Positions 9,630-18,290 of a stretch of 64,000 nt of DNA are shown piece by piece. A program made the position numbers and the translations under genes. The stretch's first letter is position 1. Every line of letters starts with the position of its first letter. Location of the stretch: contig NZ_JAHHIU010000083.1 in assembly GCF_024539815.1 (NCBI RefSeq), positions 43,565 to 107,564 of the forward strand. The letters run 5' to 3'. The notes under the pieces are model-generated. The model saw only the letters and a list, made by a program, of their open reading frames with translations, searched no databases and had not been told where the DNA came from. This DNA comes from Streptomyces hayashii. GTDB taxonomy: Bacteria; Actinomycetota; Actinomycetes; Streptomycetales; Streptomycetaceae.

Positions 9630-10103
9630 ATGTGCGAATACTGCGGCTGCCAGTCCGTGAAGACGATCGACGAGCTGACCCGGGAACACGACCACGTCGT
9701 CACCCTCATCAGCCGCACACGCGAGGCCCGGCGCGACGGCGACACCGCCCGCATGGCCGAACTCGCCCGCCGCATCACCGCGGTCCTGGTCCCGCACACC
9801 CAGGTGGAGGAGCACGGACTGTTCCCCGCAATGGCCGTGGAGTTCCCCGAGCGGATCGCAGCCCTGGAGGCCGAGCACCGCCGCATCGAAGCGGTACTGG
9901 CCGAGGCCGCTCACGGGGTACCGGAGGATCCCACCTGGCCGAACCGGCTGCTGGAAGTGCTCGCCATGCTGCGCGATCACATCCTCAAGGAGCAGGACGG
10001 CGTCTTCCCCGCCTCGCTGGCGACCCTGTCGACCGAGCAGTGGGAAGCCGTCGAGGCGGTGCGCGCCACAGCGGGCAGTGCCCTGTCCCGGCCTGCCGCC
10101 TGA
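9630..10103 (+). CDS. Hemerythrin HHE-domain protein
   Basis: A 157-residue four-helix hemerythrin-like protein, expected to bind a di-iron centre that senses or stores O2 or reacts with NO. Candidate ligands are His20/His22 (REHDH), His56 and Glu60 (HTQVEEH), His83 (EHRRIE), and His117 and Glu121 (HILKEQ). A short MCEYCGC motif precedes the domain and could bind metal or form a disulfide. The gene sits 30 bp after narK and is probably co-transcribed, which fits a role in dealing with NO or O2 during nitrate respiration. That role is inferred. Confidence 0.85.
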   Translation: MCEYCGCQSVKTIDELTREHDHVVTLISRTREARRDGDTARMAELARRITAVLVPHTQVEEHGLFPAMAVEFPERIAALEAEHRRIEAVLAEAAHGVPEDPTWPNRLLEVLAMLRDHILKEQDGVFPASLATLSTEQWEAVEAVRATAGSALSRPAA

Positions 10104-10157
10104 CGGTTCACGGACCGGGTGGACGGGCGCGCTCCCACCCGCCCGTTCGCCGTTCCC

Positions 10158-10192
10158 GTGCCCGGCCGGGCCGTCCCGGCCGGGCCGGGCAC
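10158..10192. terminator. Hairpin after the hemerythrin gene
   Basis: GTGCCCGGCC (10158-10167) pairs with GGCCGGGCAC (10183-10192), with further GC pairing inside. It lies 55 bp after the hemerythrin stop and has no T-run. Probable end of the narK-hemerythrin unit. Confidence 0.5.
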
Positions 10193-10272
10193 TTCCGGCA
10201 TGCTCCTGCGGAAGCGGCGGTCAATCTCACGTCATCCCTGCTCTGGGCAAGATCAGTTCGAACGTCATCCGC

Positions 10273-10294
10273 TCAAGGGGACAGGTCCCCTTGA
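10273..10294. promoter_or_regulatory. Perfect inverted repeat upstream of the BisC-like gene
   Basis: TCAAGGGGAC and its exact complement are separated by two bases. The repeat lies about 245 bp before the molybdoenzyme gene and contains GGGGAC/GTCCCC. It could be an operator; the two-base gap makes it a poor RNA terminator and differs from the nar boxes. No gene is visible in 10193-10538. Confidence 0.4.
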
Positions 10295-10538
10295 CGTACG
10301 GCAGCGAGAAGGTTCGGGCCCTGTCGTTGGTGTCGGACGGCGGTCAGGTCGCGGACGACAGAGGCGTGCCGCGCTCCGGTTGAGCGCTGGCGGTGGGAGT
10401 CGTGCGCGCAGTCAGGGTTGGGCACCATCCGCCAGGGGGAGCCTGTGTCCTGCGGACCGCTGACTGTCGCGGAACCCCTGTGGCGTAGCGGCCGTTGTTC
10501 GAGGGCCGGAGAAACTTCAGGGATGGAGTTGGTGCATC

Positions 10539-12851
10539 GTGGAACGACGCATGCCGGTGGCGACGCACTGGGGCAGTTTCCTGGCCGTGGTCGATGCGGG
10601 TCGGCTGGTGCGCATCGAGCCCCGGGGTGATGACCCCGCGCCCTCCCCGATCGGCCCAGGCATGGTGACGGCCGCTGAGGACAGTGCGCGTGTGTTACGT
10701 CCCGCGGTGCGCAAAGGGTGGGTCCGTGGCTTGCCGCGCGCCGGTGACACGGCCAGAGGTGCCGACGCCTTCGTAGAAGTCAGCTGGGACGAGGCGCTTG
10801 CGCTGGTGAGCGAGGAATTGCGCCGAGTGCGCGCACAGCACGGGAACAGCGCGGTGTTCGGCGGCTCGTACGGTTGGGCCAGTGCGGGCGGGTTCCACAA
10901 TGCGCAGGGTCAGCTCCAGCGGTTCCTGGCGTTGGGCGGGGGCTACACCGACTCGCGCAACACGTACAGCACCGCTGCTCTTGAGGTCATCCTTCCGCAT
11001 GTGATCGGTGGGGCTCCGTGGAGCTACCAGTCCCGGATGCCGATGTGGGACGAGATCGCCGAGAGCTGTGAACTCGTGGTGGCGTTCGGGGGGCTGGCTC
11101 TCAAGAACAGCCAGATCAACCCTGGCGGGTTGGCCCGGCACCAGACGCGGGACCTGCAGCGGAAGTGCCGTGAGGCCGGGGTGCGGTTCGTGAACGTCAG
11201 CCCGATCCGCAGCGACACCGCCGACTTCCTGGACGCCGAGTGGCTGCCGGTCATCCCCAACACCGACACCGCCTTGATGATCGGCATCGCACACACGATG
11301 CTGGTCAACGACTGGCACGACGAGGACTTCCTCACTCGCTGTTGCGAGGGGTTCGAGCGCTTCGCCTCCTACCTGACCGGCGACGTGGACGGCGTGGTCA
11401 AGGACGCCGACTGGGCCGCGAGGATCACGGGCATCAGCCGCGACACGATCATCGATCTCGCCCGCCGCCTGTCCGCACAGCGTTCTCTCATCATGGTCAA
11501 CTACGCCATACAGCGCGCGGACCACGGTGAGCAGCCGATCTGGATGTCGGTCGTGCTGGCGGCGATGGCGGGTTCGCTGGGCCGGCCCGGCTGCGGCTGG
11601 GGTGCGGGCTACGCGACGATGGACGCGACCGGTGTGGCCCCGGGCCGTCCGCCCGTGGCGTCGATGCCGCGGGTGGCGAACCCTGTTGCGGACTTCATTC
11701 CGGTCGCCCGGATCGCCGACACCCTGCTGGAACCGGGCGCGACCATCGACTACGACGGTCAGCGACTGACCCTGCCGGACCTGCGCCTGATCTACTGGTG
11801 CGGAGGAAACCCCTTCCACCACCACCAGGACCTCCACCGCCTCACCCGAGCCTGGCAGCGCCCGGATACGGTGGTGGTCCATGAGGCCTGGTGGAACACC
11901 ACCGCGAAGTTCGCCGACATCGTGCTTCCCGTCGCGACCAGCCTGGAGCGTGACGACCTCGCCGCGGGGTTCTCCGACCCCCACCTCGTCGCGATGCCGA
12001 AGGTCCGCGAGCCGGCCGGCGAGGCACGCACCGACCACCAGATCTTCGCCGCTCTGGCTGCCCGGCTCGGCTATGAGCGCGAGTTCACCCAAGCGCGTTC
12101 CGAGATCGAATGGGTCCGGCACCTCTACGTCAAGACACGGGAGGACCTCGGCGAGGACGCGGCCCTGCCAGACTTCGACGACTTCTGGCAACGCGCCTTG
12201 GGTGTCGAACTGCCGGCACTCCGCGGGCCGTTTCCTGGCAGCTTCGAAGCACTGCGCTCCGATCCGCACCGCTTCCCCCTGACGACGCCTTCGGGTCGGA
12301 TCGAGATCTTCTCGGAGGAGATCGACTCGTTCGGCTACGACGACTGCCTCGGACATCCGACGTGGTTCGAACCCGTGGAATGGCTCCGCGCCGACCTGGC
12401 GGAACGCTTCCCGCTGCACCTGATCTCGAATCAGCCTGCCGCACGCCTGCACAGCCAGTACGACAACGGCGGCCACAGCCTCAAGTCAAAGATCCACGGC
12501 CGCGAGCCCGTGACGATCAACCCGCAGGACGCGGCATCACGCGATATCGAGGACGGCATGATCGTGCGCGTCTTCAACGACCGAGGCAGCTGCCTGGCGG
12601 GCGCGATCCTGTCGGACGCCGTCATGCCCGGCGTCATCCAGCTGTCCACCGGAGCGTGGTGGGACCCGGCCCAGCCGGGCCGGAGCGGAACCTTGGACCG
12701 CCACGGCAACCCGAACACCCTCACCGGGGACCGCGGGTGTTCGAGTCTGTCCCAGGGACCCAGCGCGCACAGTGCGCTCGTCGACGTCGAGGCCTACGAC
12801 GGGCCGGTCGAGGAAGTACTCGCCTTCACACCGCCACACCTCGAACACTGA
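10539..12851 (+). CDS. bisC: Molybdopterin oxidoreductase, biotin/methionine sulfoxide or TMAO reductase type
   Basis: A 770-residue member of the DMSO-reductase family, close in length to E. coli BisC (777). Such enzymes reduce S- or N-oxides using bis-MGD molybdenum. YGWASAGGFHN carries Ser115, the expected molybdenum ligand of the BisC/TorA/DMSO-reductase type; no N-terminal iron-sulfur cysteines are present. No twin-arginine signal is seen, so a cytoplasmic, BisC-like enzyme is more likely than a periplasmic TorA. GTG 10539 has GGAG upstream; ATG 10551 is an alternative. It stands alone between terminators. Substrate unknown. Confidence 0.8.
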   Translation: MERRMPVATHWGSFLAVVDAGRLVRIEPRGDDPAPSPIGPGMVTAAEDSARVLRPAVRKGWVRGLPRAGDTARGADAFVEVSWDEALALVSEELRRVRAQHGNSAVFGGSYGWASAGGFHNAQGQLQRFLALGGGYTDSRNTYSTAALEVILPHVIGGAPWSYQSRMPMWDEIAESCELVVAFGGLALKNSQINPGGLARHQTRDLQRKCREAGVRFVNVSPIRSDTADFLDAEWLPVIPNTDTALMIGIAHTMLVNDWHDEDFLTRCCEGFERFASYLTGDVDGVVKDADWAARITGISRDTIIDLARRLSAQRSLIMVNYAIQRADHGEQPIWMSVVLAAMAGSLGRPGCGWGAGYATMDATGVAPGRPPVASMPRVANPVADFIPVARIADTLLEPGATIDYDGQRLTLPDLRLIYWCGGNPFHHHQDLHRLTRAWQRPDTVVVHEAWWNTTAKFADIVLPVATSLERDDLAAGFSDPHLVAMPKVREPAGEARTDHQIFAALAARLGYEREFTQARSEIEWVRHLYVKTREDLGEDAALPDFDDFWQRALGVELPALRGPFPGSFEALRSDPHRFPLTTPSGRIEIFSEEIDSFGYDDCLGHPTWFEPVEWLRADLAERFPLHLISNQPAARLHSQYDNGGHSLKSKIHGREPVTINPQDAASRDIEDGMIVRVFNDRGSCLAGAILSDAVMPGVIQLSTGAWWDPAQPGRSGTLDRHGNPNTLTGDRGCSSLSQGPSAHSALVDVEAYDGPVEEVLAFTPPHLEH

Positions 12852-12899
12852 AACGAAGCCACCTCAACGACGGGCGCGTTCGCCGTGTTCACCCTCGTC

Positions 12900-12932
12900 G
12901 GGCCCCCGGTCGGCAGATCCGACCGGGGGCCC
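12900..12932. terminator. Hairpin after the BisC-like gene
   Basis: A perfect 14-bp stem (arms 12900-12913 and 12919-12932, loop CAGAT) lies 48 bp after the stop codon and just before the EF-hand gene. Confidence 0.65.
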
Positions 12933-12986
12933 AGTCTCGACTCGGACGTTTGCGTCGCCGTAACCGCGCGAATACGGTGCGCAGTC

Positions 12987-13538
12987 ATGACTGCACTTCA
13001 AGATCTCAAGTATGGGCAGTGGTTCAGGGGCGCCGATGTCGACGGCGACGGGTTCATCACCCAACACGACGTCCGCAGGATGAGCGAGCGCTACATCAGC
13101 GTCCGTGGGACCGCCCCTGATGCCGAGACCGTCCGCCGACTCACCGAGGGGATGGACCGGTTCTGGTCGAACGTCATCGCCCCGATGGACCAGGACGGTG
13201 ACGGGAAGGTCGATGTGCGGGAGATGACCGAAGGCTTCAAGAGTGTCCTGACCGACCGCGCGCTCTACCCGCAGCAGATCGAGGCGGTCACCGACTGCTT
13301 CTTCGACCTCGTCGACCTCAACGGAGACGGCAAGATCGACCTGGCCGAGTTCCAGCAGATGTTCGACGCGGTCGCCGCCGTCCCCGACGAGGACTGCGCC
13401 GCCGTTTTCGCCGCTCTGGACGTCGATGGTTCCGGCGGACTGGACCGTGACGAGTTCCACCGGGCACTCGAAGAGTTCTTCTACGGCGACGACCCCGACG
13501 CTCCCGCCAACCATATCTTCGGCAAGGTCACCGCCTGA
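12987..13538 (+). CDS. EF-hand calcium-binding protein (calerythrin-like)
   Basis: A 183-residue protein with four EF-hand loops in order: DVDGDGFITQHD, DQDGDGKVDVRE, DLNGDGKIDLAE and DVDGSGGLDRDE. All four keep the acidic and glycine positions for Ca2+. This fits the sarcoplasmic/calerythrin-like group that Streptomyces uses for calcium buffering or signalling; no membrane segment or signal peptide is present. ATG 12987 is chosen because the frame upstream runs through the terminator hairpin. Link to the neighbouring molybdoenzyme is unknown. Confidence 0.88.
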   Translation: MTALQDLKYGQWFRGADVDGDGFITQHDVRRMSERYISVRGTAPDAETVRRLTEGMDRFWSNVIAPMDQDGDGKVDVREMTEGFKSVLTDRALYPQQIEAVTDCFFDLVDLNGDGKIDLAEFQQMFDAVAAVPDEDCAAVFAALDVDGSGGLDRDEFHRALEEFFYGDDPDAPANHIFGKVTA

Positions 13539-13794
13539 CAGTCCGCTAACACGCCCCCGGTCCCGCGCTGAGAACTCCTGTCGGAACGCCCTGCGTGATC
13601 TTGAGGCGGTCGACGGACGTGCTCAGCCGGCAGGCCGGTAAGCCGAAGCCGGACGTGATCGAGGCGCTGATCAGCGCCGTCAGGTCGCCCCATGCCGAGA
13701 TCGATGCCGGGATTGTCACCACCCAGCACGCCTTCCCGGTGATCCGAGATCGAGGTTTCAGGGCCGCCCAGGACAACGACGGTCAACCGCTCGC

Positions 13795-13824
13795 GGCGGG
13801 TTGAGGCGGGTTGAGGCGGGTTGA
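13795..13824. repeat. Three tandem copies of a 10-bp repeat
   Basis: GGCGGGTTGA is repeated at 13795, 13805 and 13815, and a diverged fourth copy (GGCGGGCTGA) begins the next terminator arm. The copies may have arisen by slippage from that arm. In 13539-13794 I see no supportable gene; a 69-codon frame at 13595-13804 lacks a ribosome site and any recognisable family. Confidence 0.7.
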
Positions 13825-13858
13825 GGCGGGCTGACCGGGTGATCCCGGTCAGCCCGCC
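13825..13858. terminator. Terminator of the glycan-use cluster
   Basis: A perfect 15-bp stem (13825-13839 with 13844-13858, loop TGAT) lies 36 bp beyond the minus-strand beta-helix gene and after the plus-strand EF-hand gene, so it can serve both directions. Confidence 0.7.
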
Positions 13859-13894
13859 GTGGAGAGTGTCTCCCGTCCAAGGGGTCGGGTGTCG

Positions 13895-16372
13895 TCAGGA
13901 CAGCTTGATCAGGGCGTAGTCGTCGCAGTAACCGGCCGAGGAACCGGCGTCCTTGTAGCAGTAGACCGCGGCCGAGGTGTTGCTGCTCCCGGTGGTGAAG
14001 AAGACGGCCTGCTGGGAGTAGGCGGTGGAAGAGGTGCGCAGATAGGTCTCGGGGCCGCCGAAGCCCTTCACACCGACGGCGACCTGCTCACCGCCGTTGG
14101 CGACCTTGGCCCAGCCGGTCAGCAGGTAGGTGCCCCCGGAGCCGAGGCCGCCTACGGACTGCTCGACACCGCTCACGGCCGCTCCGGTCTGGAGGGCGTA
14201 CGTGCCGGTGCGGGCGTTGGACGCCGCCACGTTGGACTGGGCGCCGCTGCCGCTGCGCGTCCAGGGGCTCAGGGAGCCGGTCTCGAAGCCGGCGTTGGCC
14301 AGGGTGTTGGCCGGTGTGGAGATCTTCTCGACCGCGAGGTCGTCGCAGGTGCCGGAACCGGTGCCGCCGGTGTTCTTCCAGCAGTAGACCAGGGCCGAGG
14401 TGTTGGTGCTTCCGGTGGTGAAGAGCACGGCTGCCTGGGAGTACGAGGTCGTGGCCACGTTGGTGAACTTCTCGGTCCCACCGTAGTTCTTGACGCCGAT
14501 GGCGAGGGTCTCCCCGGCGTTCGCCACCTTGGCCCAACCCGTCAGCAGGTAGGTGGTGTTCGGGCTCAGGCCGGTGATGTTCTGGTTGGCGCCGCTGCCG
14601 CTCGCCTGGGTGGTGAGCGCGGAACCGCCGGTGCGGGCGCCCGTGGAGGTGACGGACGGGGCGGCGCCGCTGTTGGTCCAGGGGCTCATCGCGCCGGTCT
14701 CGAAGCCGGCGTTGGAGACGAGGTTGCCGCCGGTGCCGTTGTCCGCGCCGATGTTGGGCGCGTTCGTGGCGGAGACGGGGTTGCCGAACGCGTCCTTGCC
14801 GCCGTTGTTGCTGATGACCATTCCGGCCCGGACGACGGGGGAGGAGGGGTGGACCTGGTAGGCGTCGGTGCCGGTGTACGAGGAAGAGGTGTCCGCGTTG
14901 CCGGGGTTGCGGAACTCGGGGTCGGTCACGACCTTCGTCGCGTCGGCCGGCTCGGACGACGGGTGATTGCCGTAGAAGAGATTGTTGTTGTAGGTGGAGT
15001 TGACGCTGGCGAAGTAGCCGCCGGTGCCGTAGTTGAACACCACGTTGTTACGGAAGGACAGGTTGCCCGAGATGCTGGTGCCCTTGCGTGAGTACAGGAT
15101 CGGGGTGTTCAGGCCGCTCTGGTTGACGTAGATGCTGTTGTTGTAGATCTGCGGGACGGCGACCGGGCTTCCGCTCCTGTTGGGGACGTTGCCCACGAAG
15201 TGGAGGACTCCGGAGCCGTGGGACGGGGTGCCGGAGGCGGGGCATCCGGCATTGGTGCCGTCGTTCTCGCTGATGTTGTAGCGGATGACCGTGCCGTCGC
15301 TGGCGACAGTCGACGTCGGCTCGTTGGCGATCGTGAAGGGCGGCATGACCAGCATGAAGCCGCCCAGGTTCTGGTGGCTGTAGTTGTACTGGAACGTGGT
15401 GTTGTGGTTGCCCCAGTCGACGTCGTAGCCGGTGCCGTCGGCGCCGTTGACGTGGCAGTACACCTCGTTGTTCTGCACGACGGTGTTGTTGCTTCCGGAC
15501 ATCCAGATGCCGGCCGAGGCGCCGTTGCAGTACTGGCCGGAGGGCGGGCAGTTGGCCTTCGCACCGCCGTAGCCGGCCTTGTTGCCCTCGATGAGAGCGC
15601 CGTCGTTCTTGACGACGAGGACGTCGTCGGCGCCGTCGAAGGTCATGGTGTTGTTCCGGATGACCGTGCCCGTGGTCTGGCCCGTGCCCTGGCCGTCCCC
15701 GTCCGGGGTGACGGCGACGGCGATGCGGTCGACGTGGTCGAAGGTGTTGTTCTCGACCACGACGTCGTCCCAGGTCGAGACGGATGTGGTGTGGTCGGTC
15801 TGGACGCCGACGCCGGCGTTCTTGGAGTACCAGCCGCCCGACCAGCCGCTGATGTGGTGGATGTTCATGTCGTGCACGCGGATGTGGTGCAGGACGCCGC
15901 CGGAGCTGTTCTCGGCGAGGATACCGGAGCGGTAGGCGGGCGTGGGAGCCGCATTGGTGAGTTCCAGTCCGCCTATCTCCCAGTACTGCTGGTTGAGCAG
16001 GTGGATCACGGGGCCGGTGGCGCCCTGGGCGTCGATCACCGGCTTGGCGCCGGTGCCGTACGCGCCCAGGCTGATGGGGCTGCCGGAGGCGCCCGAGCCG
16101 CCGGGGGTGAGCTGGCCGGTGCAGGTGGTGCCGGCGGAGAAGAGGATGGCGTCGCCGGCGCCGAAGGTCGTGTTGTTGACGCCGGTGACGGAGTTCCAGG
16201 GGCTGGACTGAGTGCCGTTGCCGTTGGCCGCGGCCGAGCAGTCCACGTAGTACGTGGTCCCCGCCGCCATCGCGGAGGGAACCGGGAGAAGGAGGGCGCC
16301 CGCCAGCGCGGCGAGCAGGGTGAGGAGGCGGGACGCCCTGAGGCCCGGGCGGGCCGTTCTGCGACGCTTCAT
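13895..16372 (-). CDS. Secreted right-handed beta-helix protein with two tandem carbohydrate-binding-type modules
   Basis: 825 residues. ATG 16372 has AAGGAG seven bases upstream and opens a Sec signal (KRRRT start, hydrophobic core, cut near AMAAG). Residues about 37-550 form a parallel beta-helix with many Asn-ladder repeats (VVVENNTFDHV, TVIRNNTMTF), the fold of pectate lyases and other polysaccharide lyases or hydrolases. Two similar modules of about 137 residues follow (about 551-688 and 689-825), each starting NAGFETG..SPWT and containing YLLTGWAKVAN, like CBM4/9-type sugar-binding domains. It likely degrades or binds a plant glycan outside the cell. Exact substrate unknown. Confidence 0.8.
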   Translation of the reverse strand: MKRRRTARPGLRASRLLTLLAALAGALLLPVPSAMAAGTTYYVDCSAAANGNGTQSSPWNSVTGVNNTTFGAGDAILFSAGTTCTGQLTPGGSGASGSPISLGAYGTGAKPVIDAQGATGPVIHLLNQQYWEIGGLELTNAAPTPAYRSGILAENSSGGVLHHIRVHDMNIHHISGWSGGWYSKNAGVGVQTDHTTSVSTWDDVVVENNTFDHVDRIAVAVTPDGDGQGTGQTTGTVIRNNTMTFDGADDVLVVKNDGALIEGNKAGYGGAKANCPPSGQYCNGASAGIWMSGSNNTVVQNNEVYCHVNGADGTGYDVDWGNHNTTFQYNYSHQNLGGFMLVMPPFTIANEPTSTVASDGTVIRYNISENDGTNAGCPASGTPSHGSGVLHFVGNVPNRSGSPVAVPQIYNNSIYVNQSGLNTPILYSRKGTSISGNLSFRNNVVFNYGTGGYFASVNSTYNNNLFYGNHPSSEPADATKVVTDPEFRNPGNADTSSSYTGTDAYQVHPSSPVVRAGMVISNNGGKDAFGNPVSATNAPNIGADNGTGGNLVSNAGFETGAMSPWTNSGAAPSVTSTGARTGGSALTTQASGSGANQNITGLSPNTTYLLTGWAKVANAGETLAIGVKNYGGTEKFTNVATTSYSQAAVLFTTGSTNTSALVYCWKNTGGTGSGTCDDLAVEKISTPANTLANAGFETGSLSPWTRSGSGAQSNVAASNARTGTYALQTGAAVSGVEQSVGGLGSGGTYLLTGWAKVANGGEQVAVGVKGFGGPETYLRTSSTAYSQQAVFFTTGSSNTSAAVYCYKDAGSSAGYCDDYALIKLS

Positions 16373-16488
16373 CGCGGCGCTCCTTGCTGGGTGGATGTGT
16401 CCTCCGCGCCGCGGGCTGCGACGTGAGTCTTCCTGCACCGGACGCATCCGCCTGTGCGGATACGCCCGGAGACTGTGGTGGGCACGCT

Positions 16489-17346
16489 TCAACGTGCCGG
16501 GTGTGATGCCAGGAGGGGCGTTTCGAGGACGGAGGCGTGGCGCATGCCCGGCGGCAGGACCAGGGAGGCGGGCTTCCAGCCCGTCCCGTCCTTGCTGCGG
16601 GCCGCTCCGTACTTCCCTTCGAGGAAGTGGTCGAAGATCATGATCCACTCGTCGCCGCGGCGGAAGAGCGACGGCCCTTCCACCACGGGGGGAGTGACCG
16701 GTCCGTGGGGGGAGGTGTAGGGACCGCCGGGGGTCTCGAAGGTCGTCAGATGGATGTTCTTGTGCGCGGTGCCCAGGTCGTTGGTGCCGCGCTCGTCCTT
16801 GAACGCCATGAGGAATCCGCCGCCGTCCAGATGCCGCACGGTGGCGTCGATGACCGAGTGACCGGGGTCGAAGAAGACCTGGGGGGCCGAGAACGTGTGG
16901 AAGTCCTCGGTGGTGCAGTGCCAGATGCGGTGGTCCTGGCCGACGTGTTCGAAGTCGCGGCCCTCGGCTGTGCTGCCGGACTCCACGACCGAGGACCAGA
17001 TGAGGTGGTACAGCCCCGTGCCGCGGTCCAGGAAGAACTCCGGCGCCCAGGCGTTGTGCGCTCCGTCCACGCCGGCCATGACCGGGACGAGCTTCTGGTC
17101 CGACCAGGTGACCAGGTCCGCCGAGGTGGCGTGGACGACGCAGGGGCTCGTCCAGCCGTCGGTCGCCAGCAGATGGAACAAGCCGTCGGGGCCCGCCCCG
17201 ATGAACGGATCCCGCAGTCTGCCGGTGCCGACCGTGCCCCGCAGGACGGGCCGCCCGCCGTTCACGGCCCGGAACTCCTCGCCGTCGTGGCTGTAGGCGA
17301 GATGGAGCGCCTCGTCGGTGTCGGTGAAATATGAGACCACGTACAT
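16489..17346 (-). CDS. Glycoside hydrolase family 43-like protein
   Basis: 285 residues forming one five-bladed beta-propeller domain with no signal peptide, so probably cytoplasmic. Landmarks are RDPFIGAGPDG (candidate catalytic Asp region), HNAWAPEFFLD, the middle-strand VIDATVRHLDGGGF and VVEGPSLF with a Glu in the place of the GH43 general acid. GH43 enzymes act on arabino- or xylo-oligosaccharides. ATG 17346 has GAAGGA upstream; an in-frame ATG at 17376 is possible. Placed between the secreted protein and the transporter genes, it probably hydrolyses the imported oligosaccharide. Confidence 0.7.
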   Translation of the reverse strand: MYVVSYFTDTDEALHLAYSHDGEEFRAVNGGRPVLRGTVGTGRLRDPFIGAGPDGLFHLLATDGWTSPCVVHATSADLVTWSDQKLVPVMAGVDGAHNAWAPEFFLDRGTGLYHLIWSSVVESGSTAEGRDFEHVGQDHRIWHCTTEDFHTFSAPQVFFDPGHSVIDATVRHLDGGGFLMAFKDERGTNDLGTAHKNIHLTTFETPGGPYTSPHGPVTPPVVEGPSLFRRGDEWIMIFDHFLEGKYGAARSKDGTGWKPASLVLPPGMRHASVLETPLLASHPAR

Positions 17347-17440
17347 CGTGGGAGGTCCTTCCGGACGTCGGGGCATGGAGACATGGGGGTGCCCTGGACG
17401 GTGGGGTGACGGTGTTCAGGCCGTGGTGGACGGCCCGGAG

Positions 17441-18277
17441 TTATGACTTGACCGCGCCGGCCGACATCCCGGCGACCACATGGCGCTGCAGGAAGACGAA
17501 GATCAGCAGCAGCGGGAGCACGCCGAGCAGGGCGGCAGGGAACAGGACGGTCGGCTGCACGCTGTGCGGGTCGATGAAGGAGTAGGCGTTCACCATGACG
17601 GTGCGCTTGTCCGGGTCCTGGAGGAACACCAGCGGTACCAGGAGGTCGTTCCAAACCTGGAGGGCGACGAATGTCAGGAGCGTGCTGGTGATCGGGCGCA
17701 GCAGCGGCAGGATGATGGTGAAGAAGGTGCGGAAGGCTCCGCAGCCGTCGAGGGCGGCGGCTTCCTCCAGGTCCACGGGTATCGAGCGGACGAAGCTGGT
17801 GTAGAAGAATACGGCGACCGGGAGGTTGACGGCCGTGTAGATGAGGACCACGCCCGCGTAGCTGTCGAGCAGGTTCAGGTCCCGCATGAGCAGGTACAGG
17901 GGCGCTACCACCACGAAGATCGGTACCGAGGTGCCCAGGATGAACAGCCGGTACACCCACGTCGACCAGTTCTGGGTGATGCGGGCCAGCGGGTAGCTGG
18001 CCAGGGAGCCGATGACGGTGATGCTGAGACAGGACAACCCCGTGATGAGCAGCGTGTTCAGCGCGCTGCGCCCGTAGTGGATCTGTCCGAATGCTTCGGT
18101 GAAGTTGTGCAGGGTCAGCGATTGCGGCATGCCCAGCGGGGCCCTGGCCACGTCCGCCGCGGTGCGCAGCGAGGTGACGATGGTGAAGAGGAACGGCAGG
18201 ACGAATGTCAGCGTGCCGAGGCACAGGAGACCGGTGCCGAGGGTGCCGGTGGTCCGGCGCCAGAGGGTGGTGATCAT
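17441..18277 (-). CDS. Sugar ABC transporter permease, MalG type
   Basis: A 278-residue CUT1-class permease with six predicted membrane segments and the cytoplasmic EAA loop EEAAALDGCGAFRTFF, which contacts the ATPase. It starts 14 bp after the MalF-type gene, so the two form the channel pair. No ATPase gene is present here; Streptomyces CUT1 systems commonly share the distant MsiK ATPase. Confidence 0.9.
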   Translation of the reverse strand: MITTLWRRTTGTLGTGLLCLGTLTFVLPFLFTIVTSLRTAADVARAPLGMPQSLTLHNFTEAFGQIHYGRSALNTLLITGLSCLSITVIGSLASYPLARITQNWSTWVYRLFILGTSVPIFVVVAPLYLLMRDLNLLDSYAGVVLIYTAVNLPVAVFFYTSFVRSIPVDLEEAAALDGCGAFRTFFTIILPLLRPITSTLLTFVALQVWNDLLVPLVFLQDPDKRTVMVNAYSFIDPHSVQPTVLFPAALLGVLPLLLIFVFLQRHVVAGMSAGAVKS

Positions 18278-18290
18278 GGTTGCCGCCCGT

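Noticed and set aside
13595..13804. 69-codon open frame before the tandem repeats
   Set aside because: No ribosome site, no family match, and it runs into the tandem repeat.
13859..15091. Plus-strand Gly/Val-rich open frame opposite the beta-helix gene
   Set aside because: Shadow of the minus-strand secreted protein, which has a signal peptide and ribosome site.
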